A stretch of 22,606 bases of DNA from assembly GCA_027080125.1 (NCBI GenBank), contig JALWSW010000107.1:1-22606 (forward strand), written 5' to 3'. Below the pieces are notes generated by a model. It searched no databases. It saw only the letters and a program-made list of their open reading frames with translations, and had not been told where the DNA came from. Source of the stretch: Campylobacterales bacterium (GTDB lineage: Bacteria; Campylobacterota_A; Desulfurellia; JAADFJ01). Shown piece by piece: positions 1 to 5,243 of the stretch. Within the stretch, counting starts at the first letter, position 1. Each line of letters starts with the position of its first letter. The position numbers and the translations under genes were made by a program.

Positions 1-16
1 ATCAAAAATTTACTCT

Positions 17-44
17 CTTACTTTTTGAACGATCAAAAAGTAAG
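17..44. repeat. Perfect 12-bp hairpin with ACGA loop
   Basis: CTTACTTTTTGA (17-28) is the exact reverse complement of TCAAAAAGTAAG (33-44), with a 4-nt ACGA loop. An A-run follows on the + strand and a T-rich stretch lies on the other side, so it could act as an intrinsic terminator, most naturally for a minus-strand or bidirectional transcript near the left edge. Sequence of this type often occurs as a dispersed intergenic repeat; that is recollection, not something this window proves. Confidence 0.6.
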
Positions 45-59
45 CAAAAAATCGCCGCG

Positions 60-242
60 ATGAGAAAAGGCTAAAAATCTCACCTTTGCGCCTAAAAACA
101 GAAAACTCGCAGCTACCTGTTTTCTTAAGAAAATCCTTTAAGCTATGGTTTCTTTAAAGTTAATATCTTTCAATTAAGACAGCTCAGACATTCTGTTTTT
201 TTAACGGTGCAAAGGGAAGATTTTCTAAACGCCTTTTCTCAT
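60..242. repeat. Long imperfect inverted repeat (fold-back element)
   Basis: The left arm 60-103 matches the reverse complement of the right arm 191-242 in ordered blocks: ATGAGAAAAGGC (60-71) with 231-242, AAAATCT (74-80) with 218-224, CCTTTGC (83-89) with 209-215, and AAAAACAGAA (94-103) with 191-200. Small unpaired gaps separate the blocks and about 87 nt lie between the arms. There is no transposase. The arrangement fits a decayed miniature inverted-repeat element or a long RNA hairpin. The right arm ends in the ATATGCGGGA motif shared with the repeats near 1641 and 1791. Confidence 0.55.
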
Positions 243-411
243 ATGCGGGATTAAGAAAAGAAGAAATAATCTGTTCAGGAAATTTAAAATTCTACTTCTA
301 CTCTTGCTCTTTATCTTTTTCTTTTCCAGCATTATAAAATCTGCGTTTAGAAATCAGAGCAAAAATGCGTTAAGAAAATAAGGGCAACTCTGAGGGCCAG
401 ATACTTCCATA

Positions 412-514
412 GAAGATAACTCGGGAGCAAGATGGGGGCAATCCGCTTTTCGAAGGCTTAGCAGAAGCTTAAGTCGAGAAAAGGGATTGTTTCAGATTGC
501 CCCGAGTTATCTTC
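412..514. repeat. 103-nt imperfect palindrome
   Basis: GAAGATAACTCGGG (412-425) is perfectly complementary to CCCGAGTTATCTTC (501-514). Inside, GCAATC (438-443) can pair with GATTGC (495-500), CTTTTC (446-451) with GAAAAG (478-483), and CTTA (457-460) with TAAG (470-473), giving a nested hairpin with one large bulge (426-437). A short CC-TTCG-GG tetraloop hairpin (515-522) follows directly. It resembles a REP/MITE-like fold-back or a structured RNA; no open reading frame lies inside it. Confidence 0.6.
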
Positions 515-653
515 CCTTCGGGCTTTATACTCTTTTCCATATGCTTACGTTGTCCTTTCTTGAACTAACCGGTTAGTCCTGCGAAAGTCCGCCTTGCCTA
601 TAGAAAAGCAGATATCGCTGTGAATGTGATTATTGGGCAGCGGTCTCATATGC

Positions 654-844
654 CTTGATTTTTTGGTTTTAGCTCAGACTGAGTGATAGCTGTTGCAAGA
701 TTGCGTACTATTTTGCTTTGTATTCAAGGCATGAAAAAGGGCGCTACCTAAATGGTTGTAACCTTTTTTGCAACGTAAGAAGACAAAGTAAAAGAGAAGC
801 AGGGTTGTGACAGATATTGCTTAGTCTGAGCTTATTTTATCAAG
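654..844 (+). ncRNA. Candidate structured RNA: long hairpin
   Basis: Positions 671-698 pair with 805-832 to form a 28-position helix with 22 Watson-Crick pairs, 5 G.U pairs and one G.A mismatch when read as + strand RNA. The hairpin continues inward with 701-704/799-802, an 11-bp helix 711-721/783-793 (one G.U), 729-731/769-771 and 734-740/762-768, ending in a loop that can itself form 746-748/754-756. Outside, CTTGAT (654-659) pairs with ATCAAG (839-844) across a U-rich internal loop. ATGCCTTGA (650-658) can alternatively pair with TCAAGGCAT (724-732). All five wobble pairs favour a + strand transcript. No clear promoter was found and no known RNA family was recognised; the length is in the range of 6S RNA, but its large central bubble is not evident. 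A decayed mobile element is the alternative. Confidence 0.35.
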
Positions 845-958
845 AAAAAAGAACAAAGATATAACTCTTAACGCAAATTTTCCAATGCGGGATAAGAGGC
901 TGCCGCTATCCGTAGTGACAGAAAGCGATTGAGTTTTGCAGGCACAATGCCGGTATCG

Positions 959-1360
959 TTAATTTTCAAAACAAGCCTCGAAGTCTCTCGGTGTAATAAT
1001 CTTTATATTTCTAAACTCAGCTATTTCCAGAAGATCTTTATCACCGCTTACCAAATAGCTGGCTTTGGCAAAAACTGCACACGATAGAATTTTGTCATCA
1101 TCCGGGTCCCGCACAATATTATGAACGGCATTTGCAGGATAAATCATTAGTGATGCCTCTGATATTATACTAACTGTTTCGTCAATGAGTGTTTTGGAAG
1201 CTCGAAGTTTGGTAAAAAGTACATTTTTAAACTCTTCAATGATTGCAGGGCAGATAAAAAGGTTAAACTCACTCTTTCTGGCACGTAATAGCAGTCCTGA
1301 ACAAACTCCTTCCGTAATAAAAGCAGATATCAAAACATTGGTATCGAAAACTACATTCAC
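959..1360 (-). CDS. PIN-domain toxin of a VapBC-like pair
   Basis: This is a 133-residue PIN-domain protein, probably a Mg2+-dependent ribonuclease toxin. The expected acidic residues are visible: Asp6 in the opening VFDTNVLISA strand, Glu42/Glu43, Asp85-Asp89 in the DPDDDK stretch and Asp107 in SGDKDLL. The sequence style matches the family called putative toxin-antitoxin component, PIN family (COG1569-like), more than classical short VapC. It starts with GTG at 1360, overlapping the antitoxin stop in a GTGA arrangement, which implies translational coupling. The catalytic residues are intact, so it looks functional. The RNA target cannot be read from sequence. Confidence 0.85.
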   Translation of the reverse strand: MNVVFDTNVLISAFITEGVCSGLLLRARKSEFNLFICPAIIEEFKNVLFTKLRASKTLIDETVSIISEASLMIYPANAVHNIVRDPDDDKILSCAVFAKASYLVSGDKDLLEIAEFRNIKIITPRDFEACFEN

Positions 1361-1575
1361 GAAATTTGTTTGAAAACATCTTCTTCGGTAAGTATGCCTG
1401 CTTTCTTTGCAAAAGGTTTGAACTCTTTTTTCAGCCTGTTAAGCTGCCTTTCCCATAGATAAAGGTTTATAGATTCCCTGATGATATCGCTGCGGCTCCT
1501 CCCGCTTTTTTTGGCAAAAGAATTCAATTTTTCGACGGTTTCTTTAGGAATGCTCACCGATATAACATCTCTCAT
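1357..1575 (-). CDS. Ribbon-helix-helix antitoxin (VapB/CopG-like)
   Basis: A small basic DNA-binding protein of 72 residues from the ATG at 1575. The N-terminal strand RDVISVSIP followed by two helices (around ETVEKLNSFAKK and RSRSDIIRESINLYLWE) is the ribbon-helix-helix pattern of CopG/VapB antitoxins; the C-terminal half would be the toxin-neutralising tail. A GTG two codons upstream (1581) is in frame but sits inside the ribosome binding site GGAGGT, so the ATG at 1575, four bases beyond that site, is the better start. It overlaps the toxin gene by 4 nt. It probably represses its own promoter, as in related pairs (inference). Confidence 0.82.
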   Translation of the reverse strand: MRDVISVSIPKETVEKLNSFAKKSGRSRSDIIRESINLYLWERQLNRLKKEFKPFAKKAGILTEEDVFKQIS

Positions 1576-1593
1576 TTTCACCTCCGATACTAC

Positions 1594-1622
1594 AATTTAA
1601 TACAGGAAGGGTTTTTAGTCAA
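1594..1622 (-). promoter_or_regulatory. Sigma-70-type promoter of the toxin-antitoxin pair
   Basis: Read on the minus strand, TTGACT (1622-1617) is followed after exactly 17 bp by TAAATT (1599-1594). Transcription would start near 1587, leaving a leader of about 12 nt that holds little more than the GGAGGT ribosome binding site (1587-1582) before the ATG at 1575. Confidence 0.6.
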
Positions 1623-1640
1623 GGTTTAATAGCCTTTTTT

Positions 1641-1679
1641 TATATGCGGGACAAGAAAAAATAGAAAAAAATATGAGAA
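1641..1679. repeat. 39-bp direct repeat, copy 1
   Basis: TATATGCGGGAcAAGAAAAA plus a further 19 bp is repeated at 1791-1829 with a single C/T difference, exactly 150 bp apart. Weaker copies of the ATATGCGGGAtaAGAA core lie at 241-256 and 884-897. The upstream flank (CCTTTTTT) is also shared between the two copies. It lies just behind the -35 element of the toxin-antitoxin promoter. Confidence 0.8.
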
Positions 1680-1704
1680 GTCCATTGGGGTCGCGTCTGC
1701 GACA

Positions 1705-1720
1705 TTTGACATAGGTCAAA
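1705..1720. promoter_or_regulatory. FNR/CRP-like dyad TTTGAC-N4-GTCAAA
   Basis: TTTGACATAGGTCAAA is a perfect 6-bp dyad with a 4-bp spacer, the geometry of FNR/FixK/DNR-family operators (TTGAT-N4-ATCAA type). A second small hairpin, GTCGC-GTCT-GCGAC (1690-1703), lies immediately upstream. The site sits between the two 39-bp repeats, 130 bp from the vapB-like start and about 280 bp upstream of the amtB transcription start, so its target is uncertain. A chance dyad is possible. Confidence 0.35.
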
Positions 1721-1790
1721 AATCGATTACCCAAATCAAAGAGGGAGCATGCTTGATCCGGATTCCTCTTTTGTTGTTTTGCGCCTTTTT

Positions 1791-1829
1791 TATATGCGGG
1801 ATAAGAAAAAATAGAAAAAAATATGAGAA
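1791..1829. repeat. 39-bp direct repeat, copy 2
   Basis: This is the partner of the copy at 1641-1679, with one mismatch (T at 1802 against C at 1652). The two copies bracket a 111-bp segment holding the FNR-like dyad, and an AAAGAGG/CCTCTTT pair (about 1738-1772) that could form a loose hairpin. This looks like a duplication or the footprint of a small insertion rather than a regulatory array. Confidence 0.8.
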
Positions 1830-1880
1830 AATAAAAAAACGCTTGCGGTAAGAAAAGAGCGTAAAACGATAATAGTTTTC

Positions 1881-1938
1881 AAAATTGTCACCAGAAAATC
1901 AAATTTTTACAAAATTGTTCCTTTCGGTAAAAAATTGT
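1881..1938 (+). promoter_or_regulatory. Three phased AAAATTGT boxes: candidate enhancer sites
   Basis: AAAATTGT occurs at 1881-1888, 1911-1918 and 1931-1938, so the copies start 30 and 20 bp apart, whole multiples of about one helical turn. Relative to the start predicted from the sigma-54 promoter (about 1999) they lie near -118, -88 and -68, the usual range for activator sites upstream of such promoters. They do not match the classical NtrC palindrome. An alternative reading is a remnant transposon end carrying internal repeats. Confidence 0.4.
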
Positions 1939-1971
1939 TTGCTGTAGCTTGAGTTCGTCAATAAATCGCTT

Positions 1972-1988
1972 TTGGAACCAAGATTGCT
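1972..1988 (+). promoter_or_regulatory. Sigma-54 (-24/-12) promoter of amtB-glnK-glnA
   Basis: TTGGAACCAAGATTGCT matches the sigma-54 consensus YTGGCACG-N4-TTGCW with the invariant GG (1974-1975) and GC (1986-1987) separated by the required 10 bp. Transcription should begin about 12 bp downstream, near 1999, giving a leader of roughly 47 nt before the amtB ATG. Nitrogen-limitation control of this operon through sigma-54 is well precedented in Proteobacteria. Confidence 0.72.
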
Positions 1989-2045
1989 CTAATGAAAATA
2001 GATTGGACAATCTTTGCAGAAATGACATTTTAGAAGGAGGTTTGT

Positions 2046-3347
2046 ATGATAAAGCTACTCAAGCGGATTGTTACCGGGTTTTCATTTGGAGCAGCGCTGC
2101 TATTTTTGCCGATTGCGGCTTTTGGGGGGGAAAACGGACTAAATAGCGGAGATACCTCATGGATGATAGTGGCAACCGCTCTGGTCATGCTTATGACACC
2201 TGCGGGACTTGCCCTGTTTTACGGCGGCATGAGCCGTTCAAAAAATATGCTCAACACTATGGCAATGAGCATAGTCGCATATTGTGTTGCAAGCGTGATA
2301 TGGATTATGTGGGGTTATAGTTTGGCATTCGGACCCGATTTGTCGGGAATTATAGGAAGTTCGGCAAATTTTTTCATGAACGGAATAGGCGTAAAAAGCA
2401 TTTCAGGATCAATACCAACCTATATTTTCGTAATGTTTCAGATGACCTTTGCAGCAATAACGGTTGCCCTGGCAAGCGGCTCGGTTGTGGGAAGAATGAG
2501 GTTTTCATCCTGGATTCTGTTTGTTTTATTATGGCTAACATTTGTTTATTCACCGGTAGCTCATTGGGTATGGGGCGGAGGATGGCTTTCCAAACTTGGC
2601 GTTCTTGATTTTGCCGGCGGAACCGTTGTTCATATCAACGCAGGTGTTGCAGGATTGATTCTGGCGCTATTTCTTGGCAAACGGAAAGGATACGGTAAAA
2701 CGGCAATGATGCCCTCATCAATAGCCCTGACAGCTACAGGAGCGGTTTTGCTTTGGTTCGGATGGTTCGGTTTTAATGCCGGAAGCGAATTGGCTGCAGA
2801 CGGGCTTTCGGCATCAGCATTTCTTGTAACCAATACTGCAGCGGCAATCGCAGGCTTGACATGGATGTTTGTCGAACAGGTCATCTCAGGCAAACCGACG
2901 CTGTTAGGTCTTTCCTCAGGAGCAATAGCAGGACTTGTAGCCATAACTCCGGCGGCAGGATTTGTTAATCCGGTAGGAGCCCTGATAATCGGAATCGGTG
3001 CCGGAATTGTAGGATATCTTGGTGCAACGGCAATTAAGAACAGGCTTGGGTACGATGATTCGCTGGATGCATTCGGCGTGCATGGATTGTGCGGAATATG
3101 GGGAGCCTTGGCAACAGGTCTTTTTGCCGACCCGAAAATAGGAGGCGCTGCGGGCTTGTTCTATGGAAATCCAAAGCAGTTACTGATTCAGCTTATAGCA
3201 GTTATTGCAGTCATTGTTTTTAATGCTATAATGACGATCATTATTATAAAAATCGTATCTCTGCTTGGAAGCATAAGGGTGAGTATCGCAGATGAGACAG
3301 AGGGACTTGACAGCACAGCTCACGGCGAAAGAGCATTTGAAATATAA
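2046..3347 (+). CDS. amtB: Ammonium transporter AmtB
   Basis: A 433-residue Amt-family inner-membrane channel for ammonium uptake. An N-terminal signal-like segment (residues 1-28, ending around AAFGG) precedes about eleven hydrophobic helices, as in other bacterial Amt proteins. The twin pore histidines are present at His196 (VVHINAG) and His346 (FGVHGLCG), along with Asp189 (LDFAGG) and the phenylalanine gate residue Phe135 (QMTFA). A strong ribosome binding site, GAAGGAGG, lies 6-7 nt before the ATG. It is the first gene of the operon behind the sigma-54 promoter, and the adjacent glnK encodes its PII partner, which typically plugs the channel when ammonium is plentiful. The signal-like extension agrees with E. 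coli AmtB, whose precursor is cleaved. Confidence 0.96.
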   Translation: MIKLLKRIVTGFSFGAALLFLPIAAFGGENGLNSGDTSWMIVATALVMLMTPAGLALFYGGMSRSKNMLNTMAMSIVAYCVASVIWIMWGYSLAFGPDLSGIIGSSANFFMNGIGVKSISGSIPTYIFVMFQMTFAAITVALASGSVVGRMRFSSWILFVLLWLTFVYSPVAHWVWGGGWLSKLGVLDFAGGTVVHINAGVAGLILALFLGKRKGYGKTAMMPSSIALTATGAVLLWFGWFGFNAGSELAADGLSASAFLVTNTAAAIAGLTWMFVEQVISGKPTLLGLSSGAIAGLVAITPAAGFVNPVGALIIGIGAGIVGYLGATAIKNRLGYDDSLDAFGVHGLCGIWGALATGLFADPKIGGAAGLFYGNPKQLLIQLIAVIAVIVFNAIMTIIIIKIVSLLGSIRVSIADETEGLDSTAHGERAFEI

Positions 3348-3392
3348 GAATAGATTGCTATTATGTAAAGAGTTTTAGATTGGAGGCTATAT

Positions 3393-3731
3393 ATGAAAAA
3401 GATAGAGGCTATCATAAAACCGTTCAAATTAGACGATGTAAAAGACGGTCTCAGAGGACTTGGCGTAAGCGGAATGACCGTATCTGAGGTAAAAGGATAC
3501 GGAAGACAAAAAGGGCATACGGAAATTTACAGAGGAGCCGAATACTCGATCGATTTTATCCCAAAGGTTAAAATAGAGGTTGTGGTCAGAGATGAGGATG
3601 TTGAAAAGATTGTAGAGACAATTTTGGAAAACGCCCAAACAGGAAAAATCGGAGACGGCAAAATTTTCATCAGTTCTCTTGAGAGCGCCATAAGAATAAG
3701 AACAAAAGAAACCGGAAACGAAGCGATATAA
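3393..3731 (+). CDS. glnK: Nitrogen regulatory protein PII (GlnK/GlnB)
   Basis: A complete PII signalling protein of 112 residues, the standard length. The T-loop tyrosine that is uridylylated in Proteobacteria is at position 51 (in AEYSIDF), and the conserved C-terminal GDGKIF segment is present. PII trimers bind ATP/ADP and 2-oxoglutarate and report nitrogen and carbon status to AmtB, glutamine synthetase adenylylation and regulators. Its location directly after amtB (45-nt gap, GGAGG ribosome binding site) marks it as the GlnK-type paralogue. glnA begins 25 nt further on. Whether GlnD, the uridylylating enzyme, exists lies outside this window. Confidence 0.96.
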   Translation: MKKIEAIIKPFKLDDVKDGLRGLGVSGMTVSEVKGYGRQKGHTEIYRGAEYSIDFIPKVKIEVVVRDEDVEKIVETILENAQTGKIGDGKIFISSLESAIRIRTKETGNEAI

Positions 3732-3756
3732 CCGGTAATAATAAAAGGAGGAGAGT

Positions 3757-5172
3757 GTGAAGGACGCAGAAAGTTTGTTAAAATTTATCAAAGAAAACGG
3801 TGTAAAGATTGTAGATGTGAGATTTACCGATCTGTTTGGAACCGGACAGCATTTCTCGGTGCCGGTCAGTCAGATCGATGAAGCAAGTCTGACCGAAGGA
3901 CTTGGATTTGACGGATCTTCTATCAGAGGATGGAAAACTATCGATTCAAGCGATATGCTTGTTGTTCCTGATATATCAACTGCATATCTTGATCCGTTTA
4001 CCGAAGAGGAAACCCTCAATATAACCTGCGATATTGTTGATCCGATATCAAGAGAAAGCTACGACAGAGACCCTCGCGCGATTGCCAAAAGGGCAGAAAA
4101 TTATCTGAAAGAAACCGGTATTGCCGAAACTGCCTATTTTGGTCCTGAAAACGAGTTTTTCATTTTTGATGAGATAAATACGGATTTTAACGATCATTCA
4201 AGCTATTACTTCATCGATTCGGATGAGGGGATATGGAACAGCGGCTCAGACGAGATTCCCAATCTCGGACATAAAATACGCCATAAAGAGGGCTATTTCC
4301 CGCTTCCACCATCTGATACCATGCAGGATATAAGAACCGAAATGGTGCTTGAACTGGAAAAGGCGGGGATAACGGTTGAGGCTCATCATCACGAGGTTGC
4401 AACCGCAGGACAGGCTGAAATTGATATGCGTTTTGCTCCGCTTCTTCAGATGGCTGATAACACAGTAAAATTTAAATATATTGTAAAAAATGTAGCAAGG
4501 AGAAACGGAAAAACAGCTACATTTATGCCAAAACCACTTTATGGGGACAACGGCACCGGAATGCATGTGCATCAGAGTCTCTGGAACGGCAGCACTCCGC
4601 TTTTTGCCGGAGACGGATATGCCGGGGTTTCGAAAACCTGCCTCTACTACATTGGAGGAATATTAAAGCATGCAAAGGCGATCAGTGCATTTACAAACCC
4701 GACAACAAACTCTTATAAGCGACTCGTTCCCGGTTTTGAAGCGCCGGTTAATCTTGTTTACTCATCCAGAAACCGCTCCGCAGCAATAAGAATTCCGATG
4801 TATTCACCCAATCCGAAAACAAAAAGAATTGAAGTAAGATTTCCAGACCCGTCTGCAAATCCGTATCTTGCATTCTCGGCGATGCTTTTGGCAGGAATCG
4901 ACGGAATAATCAATAAGATAGACCCTGCCGAACCTATGGACAAAAATATTTACGATTTGCCTCCTGAGATCGCTGAAAATCTCGAGCATCTTCCTGGTTC
5001 GCTCGAAGATTCGATAAATGCCCTGGAAAACGATTATCAATTTTTGCTTCAGGGCAATGTTTTCAGTGAAGAGCTTATAAGAACCTGGATCGACTACAAA
5101 CGGGAAAATGAGATACAGCTTCTCAGAGCTGTTCCCAATCCTGTAGAATTCAAACTTTATTACGATATCTAA
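3757..5172 (+). CDS. glnA: Glutamine synthetase type I
   Basis: A 471-residue class I glutamine synthetase, which makes glutamine from glutamate, ammonium and ATP as a cytoplasmic dodecamer. Visible signatures are GFDGSSIRGW near residue 48, GPENEFFIFD, the ATP-binding GDNGTGMHVHQSLW, the NPTTNSYKRLVPG flap region and RNRSAAIRIP. Tyr399 sits in DKNIYDLPPE, the adenylylation motif (Tyr397 in E. coli), so this is probably a GSI-beta enzyme controlled by adenylylation. The start is GTG at 3757, 5 nt after AGGAGG. It is the last gene of the operon and is followed at once by an intrinsic terminator. Confidence 0.97.
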   Translation: MKDAESLLKFIKENGVKIVDVRFTDLFGTGQHFSVPVSQIDEASLTEGLGFDGSSIRGWKTIDSSDMLVVPDISTAYLDPFTEEETLNITCDIVDPISRESYDRDPRAIAKRAENYLKETGIAETAYFGPENEFFIFDEINTDFNDHSSYYFIDSDEGIWNSGSDEIPNLGHKIRHKEGYFPLPPSDTMQDIRTEMVLELEKAGITVEAHHHEVATAGQAEIDMRFAPLLQMADNTVKFKYIVKNVARRNGKTATFMPKPLYGDNGTGMHVHQSLWNGSTPLFAGDGYAGVSKTCLYYIGGILKHAKAISAFTNPTTNSYKRLVPGFEAPVNLVYSSRNRSAAIRIPMYSPNPKTKRIEVRFPDPSANPYLAFSAMLLAGIDGIINKIDPAEPMDKNIYDLPPEIAENLEHLPGSLEDSINALENDYQFLLQGNVFSEELIRTWIDYKRENEIQLLRAVPNPVEFKLYYDI

Positions 5173-5182
5173 ACAGAACCTC

Positions 5183-5218
5183 AAAGCCCGTCTGTATTAG
5201 GCGGGCTTTACTTTTTTT
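5183..5218 (+). terminator. Intrinsic terminator after glnA
   Basis: AAAGCCCG (5183-5190) pairs perfectly with CGGGCTTT (5202-5209), extended by one G.U and one C-G pair, and is followed by TACTTTTTTT. It lies 11 nt after the glnA stop and closes the amtB-glnK-glnA operon. Confidence 0.88.
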
Positions 5219-5234
5219 GCAAATGATATATTAT
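5207..5234 (+). promoter_or_regulatory. Possible promoter of the sigma-54 activator gene
   Basis: TTTACT (5207-5212) and TATTAT (5229-5234) are separated by 16 bp. A start near 5241 would fall almost on the ATG at 5244, implying a leaderless or nearly leaderless message. The -35 part overlaps the downstream arm and T-tract of the glnA terminator. The elements are AT-rich, so chance matches are easy. Confidence 0.3.
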
Positions 5235-5243
5235 AGTGAAACT

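Larger units (their letters stand above)
1..958. other. Gene-free, fold-back-rich intergenic region
   Basis: No reading frame here has the length, start context or composition of a gene. The stretch contains at least three separate fold-back structures (listed individually), a perfect 14-bp palindrome ACTAACCGGTTAGT at 564-577, and two occurrences of an ATGCGGGATaAGA motif (242-255 and 885-897) that recurs at 1642 and 1792. No tRNA, tmRNA or rRNA signature was recognised. The density of inverted repeats suggests decayed miniature mobile elements or structured non-coding RNA rather than ordinary spacer. Confidence 0.7.

Noticed and set aside
540..640. Possible RNase P, tmRNA or tRNA gene
   Set aside because: Only an isolated GAAAGTCC string was seen; no conserved core, CCA end or cloverleaf could be built.
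1185..1373. 62-codon plus-strand frame antisense to the PIN toxin
   Set aside because: It is a shadow of the toxin gene, with no family resemblance and no start signal.
2004..2017. Second sigma-54-like sequence TTGGACAATCTTTGC
   Set aside because: GG and GC are 9 bp apart, not the required 10, and a correctly spaced promoter lies 30 bp upstream.
1949..2146. 65-codon plus-strand frame upstream of and overlapping amtB
   Set aside because: It covers the sigma-54 promoter and the leader, lacks a ribosome binding site and overlaps the well-supported amtB start in another frame.
5217..5243. TTG-initiated extension of the activator gene
   Set aside because: The TTG lies in the terminator T-tract and no ribosome binding site precedes it; the extra residues look non-conserved.
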